A stretch of 9,577 nucleotides of DNA, from NCBI GenBank assembly GCA_030067055.1, contig JASJAL010000156.1, positions 1 to 9,577 on the forward strand, read 5' to 3'. Origin of the DNA: Kiloniellales bacterium (GTDB taxonomy: Bacteria > Pseudomonadota > Alphaproteobacteria > Kiloniellales > JAKSBE01). Below, piece by piece: positions 6,423-9,577 of this stretch. Position 1 is the stretch's first letter. The number at the start of each line of letters is the position of its first letter. A program made the position numbers and the translations under genes. The notes under the pieces were generated by a model. The model ran no database searches. It saw only the letters and a list, made by a program, of their open reading frames with translations, and was not told the DNA's origin.

Positions 6423-8059
6423 AGGACAACGGCCTACCCTTCGCGATCACCCTGGACCCGGGCACCAGCCTGGCCAACCAGACCGGCTCCTGGCGCAACG
6501 AGAAGCCGGTCTATCTTGACCGGTTGCCGCCCTGCAACAACGCCTGCCCGGCCGGCGAGAACATCCAGAAATGGCTGTTCCACGCCGAAGAGGGCGACTA
6601 CGCGGCCGCCTGGCAGAGCCTGGTCGAGGACAACCCGCTGCCCGCCGTCATGGGCCGGGTCTGCTACCACCCCTGCGAGGATGCCTGCAACCGCGCCCAG
6701 CTCGATTCCGCGGTCAGCATTCATGCGGTCGAGCGCTTCCTCGGCGATTTCGCGATCGAGAAAGGCCTTGCACCGGTGTTCGAGGCGGAGCCGAGCGGCA
6801 AGCGGGTGCTGATCGTGGGCGCCGGCCCCAGCGGGCTTTCCGCCGCCTACCACCTGACCCGGCTCGGCCACGAGGTCACCATACGCGAGGCCGGACCCAT
6901 GGCCGGCGGCATGATGCGCTTCGGGATCCCGAAGTACCGGCTGCCGCGCGATGTCCTGGACGCCGAGATCCAGCGCATAGCGGATATGGGCGTGACTTTG
7001 GAGCTGAACACCAAGGTCGAGGACATCGAAGGGGCATTCAAGAAGGACGGCTTCGATGCGGTCTTCGTCGCGGTGGGCGCGCATCTCGCCAAGCGCACCG
7101 AGATCCCGGCCCATGCCGCCGGCAAGATTCTCGACGCAGTCTCGGTACTGCGCGAGATGGAAACCGGCGACGCGCCACCGCAACTTGGCCGTCGGGTGGT
7201 CGTCTACGGCGGTGGCAACACGGCCATGGACGTCGCTCGCACCGCCAAGCGGTTGGGTGTCGACGAGGCCATGATCGTCTATCGGCGCTCCCGTAAGGAG
7301 ATGCCCGCCCACGACTTCGAGGCCCGGGAGGCCGAGGAGGAAGGGGTGATGATTCACTGGCTGCGGACGATCAAGCAGATCGACGAGACGACCTTCACCG
7401 TCGAGAAGATGGTCGTCGACGAGAACGGCCGCCCGCAGCCGACCGGCGAGTTCGAGACCCTGGAGGCCGACACCCTGATCCTGGCCCTGGGCCAGGACGT
7501 CGACACCAGCTTCCTCGAGACGGTCCCGGGGGTCGAGGTCGCCCGCGACGGCGTGGTACAGGTCAACCCCCAGATGATGACCGGCCGCGAGGGCCTCTTC
7601 GCCGGCGGCGACATGGTGCCCTCGGAACGGACGGTCACGGTTGCGGTGGGCCACGGCAAAAAGGCCGCGCGCAACATCGATGCCTGGCTCCGTGGCGCGC
7701 GGTACGAGAAGGCGCCGAAGCACGAGGTCGCCAGCTTCGATCTGCTCAACACCTGGTACTACGACGACGCCCCGCCACGGGTTCAGGACCAGCTCGACCT
7801 GGTCCGCCGGCAGAGCAGCTTCGACGAGGTACAGCAGGGCCTCAACGAAGAGAACGCCCTATTCGAAGCGCGGCGCTGCCTGTCCTGCGGAAACTGCTTC
7901 GAGTGTGACAACTGCTACGGCATCTGCCCGGACAATGCGGTGATCAAGTTGGGCCCGGGGGCACGCTTCCGGTTCAACTACGACTACTGCAAAGGCTGTG
8001 GCATGTGCGCGGCCGAGTGCCCTTGCGGCGCCATCAAGATGGAGCCGGAAACGGTCTAG
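6419..8059 (+). CDS. GltD-like NAD(P)/FAD oxidoreductase with C-terminal 2x[4Fe-4S] ferredoxin domain
   Basis: This 546-residue protein starts within the beta stop codon (ATGA overlap), behind GGAGGAG at 6404-6410. Residues 30-110 form the Fer4_20-type cluster domain of GltD-like proteins, with Cys39, Cys43, Cys82, Cys86 and Cys90. Residues 128-425 are a two-dinucleotide-fold flavoprotein: FAD motif GAGPSGL at 134-140, and NAD(P) motif YGGGNTAMD at 263-271 followed by YRRSRKEMP at 288-296, whose arginines suggest NADP(H). The C-terminus has two ferredoxin motifs: C493-x2-C496-x2-C499-x3-C503P and C524-x2-C527-x2-C530-x3-C534P. The last part corresponds to a PorD-type delta subunit. The likely role is to carry electrons from the PorGAB core to NAD(P)+. 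A glutamate synthase small subunit is excluded by context and by the ferredoxin tail. Phenylglyoxylate dehydrogenase of Azoarcus/Aromatoleum has separate flavoprotein and ferredoxin subunits of these kinds. Confidence 0.9.
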   Translation: MKDNGLPFAITLDPGTSLANQTGSWRNEKPVYLDRLPPCNNACPAGENIQKWLFHAEEGDYAAAWQSLVEDNPLPAVMGRVCYHPCEDACNRAQLDSAVSIHAVERFLGDFAIEKGLAPVFEAEPSGKRVLIVGAGPSGLSAAYHLTRLGHEVTIREAGPMAGGMMRFGIPKYRLPRDVLDAEIQRIADMGVTLELNTKVEDIEGAFKKDGFDAVFVAVGAHLAKRTEIPAHAAGKILDAVSVLREMETGDAPPQLGRRVVVYGGGNTAMDVARTAKRLGVDEAMIVYRRSRKEMPAHDFEAREAEEEGVMIHWLRTIKQIDETTFTVEKMVVDENGRPQPTGEFETLEADTLILALGQDVDTSFLETVPGVEVARDGVVQVNPQMMTGREGLFAGGDMVPSERTVTVAVGHGKKAARNIDAWLRGARYEKAPKHEVASFDLLNTWYYDDAPPRVQDQLDLVRRQSSFDEVQQGLNEENALFEARRCLSCGNCFECDNCYGICPDNAVIKLGPGARFRFNYDYCKGCGMCAAECPCGAIKMEPETV

Positions 8060-8121
8060 GCGAGCCGACACCCGCTCGACCCGCGCCGGTCGGACCCGGT
8101 TGGAAGTTCAGGGAGCGCAGA

Positions 8122-8547
8122 ATGAACATCAAGATCGCCGACCTCATGGCCAAGCGGGTGATCACGGCCCAACCTCACCACAGCATCGACCACATTCGTG
8201 GCCTCGTAGAACGCAACCGGATCCACGCGGTCCCGATCGTCGGGCCCGACGGCGACGCCTGCGGAATCGTGACCACGGCCGATTTGGCGCGCAAGCTGAA
8301 AGGCGAGACGCCGGTCAAACGGATCATGTCGGATCGCGTTCACTGTCTGCCGGCCTATAACGACGTCAGCACAGCTGCAAGACTCATGCGCAAGCACAAG
8401 ATCCACCATATTGTCGTGACCCACGAGAAGCAGGTGGTGGGAATCATCAGCTCGCTCGACCTGCTGAAGCTCCTCGAGGAGCGTCGCTTCGCGGCCAAGA
8501 ATGCGCCCTCCCACCAGAAGAAGAAGGGGCGTCTGGTCCAGATGTAG
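8122..8547 (+). CDS. Two-CBS-domain protein
   Basis: This 141-residue protein consists of a CBS domain pair: CBS1 at residues 1-60 (DLMAKRVITAQP, ending GIVTTADL) and CBS2 at 65-120 (RIMSDRVHCLPA, ending VVGIISSLDLLKLL). A short basic tail follows. CBS pairs usually bind AMP, ATP, SAM or related nucleotides and regulate a partner; stand-alone copies have no catalytic domain. The ATG at 8122 is chosen because AGGGAG (8110-8115) lies 6 bases before it. The longer frame from 8005 would overlap the upstream coding region and starts outside the domain. It lies 62 bp after the flavoprotein gene on the same strand, so it may be the last gene of the oxidoreductase operon and adjust the enzyme to energy charge. 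That role is inferred from position. Confidence 0.88.
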   Translation: MNIKIADLMAKRVITAQPHHSIDHIRGLVERNRIHAVPIVGPDGDACGIVTTADLARKLKGETPVKRIMSDRVHCLPAYNDVSTAARLMRKHKIHHIVVTHEKQVVGIISSLDLLKLLEERRFAAKNAPSHQKKKGRLVQM

Positions 8548-8548
8548 G

Positions 8549-8596
8549 CTTTTCCCGGGTCGGAAAGGGCCATCCCTGCCGTGGGGAACCCGGCAG
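8549..8596 (+). other. Cluster of overlapping hairpins after the CBS gene
   Basis: Just after the CBS stop codon, TTTCC (8551-8555) can pair with GGAAA (8562-8566). CTGCCG (8576-8581) can pair with CGGCAG (8591-8596). CCGGGT (8555-8560) can pair with ACCCGG (8588-8593) as an alternative fold that excludes both. No T-run follows, so this is at best a weak or Rho-assisted transcript end or a 3' stabilising structure. The rest of the 245-bp gap up to 8792 shows no recognisable gene. Confidence 0.28.
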
Positions 8597-8792
8597 TTGG
8601 ATCGTCGGCGGCGCCCACCTCAGAGGTTTCGAGTTCGCGCCACATCCGTCGATCGACCGTATAGCCGAAGCGAACCGAGACAACCTACCGTCAGAATATC
8701 ACTTGTATCTGCCTTGACGGCCCGTCTCCAGCGCCCAAGTTTCCTAGGACAGCAAGGGATGGAACTGCGGGCGGATTCCGGCAAGGCTTCAC

Positions 8793-9221
8793 ATGGACGA
8801 CGGCACAACGACGCAACTGCGGCACAATCCCATAGCTCGGATCCTGTGGGTGACGTTTGGGCTGCTCAGCCTGGCGCTCGGCATCCTGGGGATCTTCCTG
8901 CCTCTGCTGCCGACCACGCCCTTGGTTCTGCTGGCGGCCTTCTGCTTCGCCCGCGGCTCGCAGCGCCTGCACGATTGGCTGGTCAGCCACCCGCGTTTTG
9001 GGCCGCCGATCGAGGCCTGGCGCCGCTATGGCGCCATCTCCCGCGGTGCCAAGCAACTGGCGGTCTTCGCGATGCTGCTGGTTCTCCTGCTGAGCCTGGC
9101 CTTGGCCGTGCCCTGGAGCGTACTGGGCATCCAGGCCGTGGTCCTGGTCGCGGTCGCAATCTTCATCCTGACCCGCCCCCTGCCCCCCGAAGAGCAAGAC
9201 GAAAGCGGACCCCTGCCGTGA
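8793..9221 (+). CDS. DUF454 / YbaN family inner-membrane protein
   Basis: This 142-residue protein matches the YbaN (DUF454) family. Two hydrophobic hairpins are visible, at residues 15-52 and 88-127, separated by a polar segment with the family signature: GIFLPLLPTTPLVLLAAFCFARGS at 33-56, then RLHDWLVSHPRFGPPIEAWRRYGAI at 58-82. Length is close to the E. coli protein. It should sit in the inner membrane; its function is unknown. AAGG at 8783-8786 lies 6 bases before the ATG. It is separated from the CBS gene by 245 bp and is probably transcribed independently. It overlaps no other gene, and the next gene starts 81 bp downstream. Confidence 0.9.
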   Translation: MDDGTTTQLRHNPIARILWVTFGLLSLALGILGIFLPLLPTTPLVLLAAFCFARGSQRLHDWLVSHPRFGPPIEAWRRYGAISRGAKQLAVFAMLLVLLLSLALAVPWSVLGIQAVVLVAVAIFILTRPLPPEEQDESGPLP

Positions 9222-9302
9222 TTTCTCGCCCCGCCGACTTGCCAAATCGCCCGGGATGGATCGTTATGGACCGAGGACCGAGGCGCTTCAGGGGAGGACA
9301 GC

Positions 9303-9577
9303 ATGAGCAGCAACGGCAAGGTCGCGATCGTCACCGGCGCCGGCAGCGGGATCGGCCGCGCGGTGGCCACCACCTTCCTCGAAGATGGCTACAACGTCGC
9401 CCTCGCCGGTCGCCGCCAGGAGGCCCTGGACGAGACCCTGACCCTGGCGGGCGAAGCCGCCGAGCGCGGCCTGGCGGTCTCCTGCGACGTCGGCGATCCG
9501 GACTCGGTCGCCAAGCTCTTCGCCGAGACCCAGGCGCGCTTCGGCCGCCTGGACGTCGTCTTCAACAACGCCGGCGC
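9303..9577 (+). CDS. Short-chain dehydrogenase/reductase (SDR), 3' end missing
   Basis: Only the first 91 residues are in the window; the frame runs off the right edge. The classical SDR features are clear: the cofactor loop TGAGSGIG at residues 11-18, a second strand ending in GRR at 36-38, CDV at 61-63 and NNAG at 88-91. Arg37 and Arg38, after the second strand where NAD-dependent SDRs usually have Asp, favour NADP(H). GGGGAGGA at 9291-9298 is a strong Shine-Dalgarno just before the ATG. The catalytic Ser-Tyr-Lys part lies beyond the edge, so the substrate cannot be judged. It is 81 bp after the YbaN-like gene, with a short GGACCGA tandem duplication in the gap. Confidence 0.9.
   Translation, partial: MSSNGKVAIVTGAGSGIGRAVATTFLEDGYNVALAGRRQEALDETLTLAGEAAERGLAVSCDVGDPDSVAKLFAETQARFGRLDVVFNNAG

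Noticed and set aside
4078..7723. Long antisense frames opposite the oxidoreductase genes (4078-5319, 5157-6314, 6434-7723)
   Set aside because: They mirror well-recognised genes, have low-complexity Arg/Gly/Asp-rich translations without family motifs, and are typical open shadows in GC-rich DNA.
6419..8059. Glutamate synthase small subunit (gltD)
   Set aside because: The N-terminal and flavoprotein parts resemble GltD, but a two-cluster ferredoxin domain is fused and the gene is translationally coupled to porB, so it belongs to the oxidoreductase.
8005..8121. Longer start for the CBS protein inside the flavoprotein gene
   Set aside because: The extra 39 residues are read from the flavoprotein's ferredoxin motif in another frame, while ATG 8122 has a clear ribosome binding site at the domain boundary.
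8690..8745. Sigma-70 promoter for the YbaN-like gene (TTGACG at 8714-8719)
   Set aside because: No acceptable -10 hexamer lies 16-18 bases downstream; AAGTTT at that place is a poor match.

Overview
The window is about 9.6 kb of GC-rich, densely coded chromosomal DNA. Gene content, high GC and two FNR/FixK-type operator sites suggest an alphaproteobacterium, most likely of the Rhodospirillales type that can live with little oxygen. This taxonomic guess comes from gene types and base composition only. No mobile element, CRISPR array, tRNA or rRNA was recognised, and no gene-free stretch exceeds 300 bases; the longest are 219 bp (3323-3541) and 245 bp (8548-8792).

Left part (1-3322). A 2-phosphoglycerate kinase-like gene, cut by the left edge, runs rightward to 870. 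It converges on two leftward genes: a histidine phosphatase (905-1534) and, upstream of it, a large two-domain protein joining a GNAT acetyltransferase to a nitrilase-type amidohydrolase (1634-3322). The 99-bp gap between these two holds a perfect 9-bp inverted repeat.

Centre (3323-8547). A divergent intergenic region carries two perfect TTGAT-N4-ATCAA boxes, each the exact reverse complement of the other. They lie upstream of a rightward operon encoding a 2-oxoacid oxidoreductase of the archaeal PorGAB type: gamma (3542-4102), alpha (4129-5385) and beta (5403-6422). The fourth gene (6419-8059) is a GltD-like NAD(P)/FAD protein with a ferredoxin domain of the delta-subunit type fused at its C-terminus. 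Together these look like a complete enzyme that oxidises a 2-oxoacid, probably pyruvate, to an acyl-CoA and passes the electrons through iron-sulfur clusters and FAD to NAD(P)+. A small two-CBS-domain protein (8122-8547) follows and may sense adenine nucleotides. FNR control fits an oxygen-sensitive enzyme used under low oxygen. The geometry of the boxes suggests that the divergent GNAT-nitrilase gene may be under the same control.

Right part (8548-9577). Several short hairpins follow the CBS gene. Then come a DUF454/YbaN-type membrane protein (8793-9221) and the start of a short-chain dehydrogenase gene (9303 to the window edge).

The most interesting signal is the paired FNR-type boxes between a multi-subunit oxoacid:NAD(P) oxidoreductase operon and an acetyltransferase-amidohydrolase fusion of unknown substrate.
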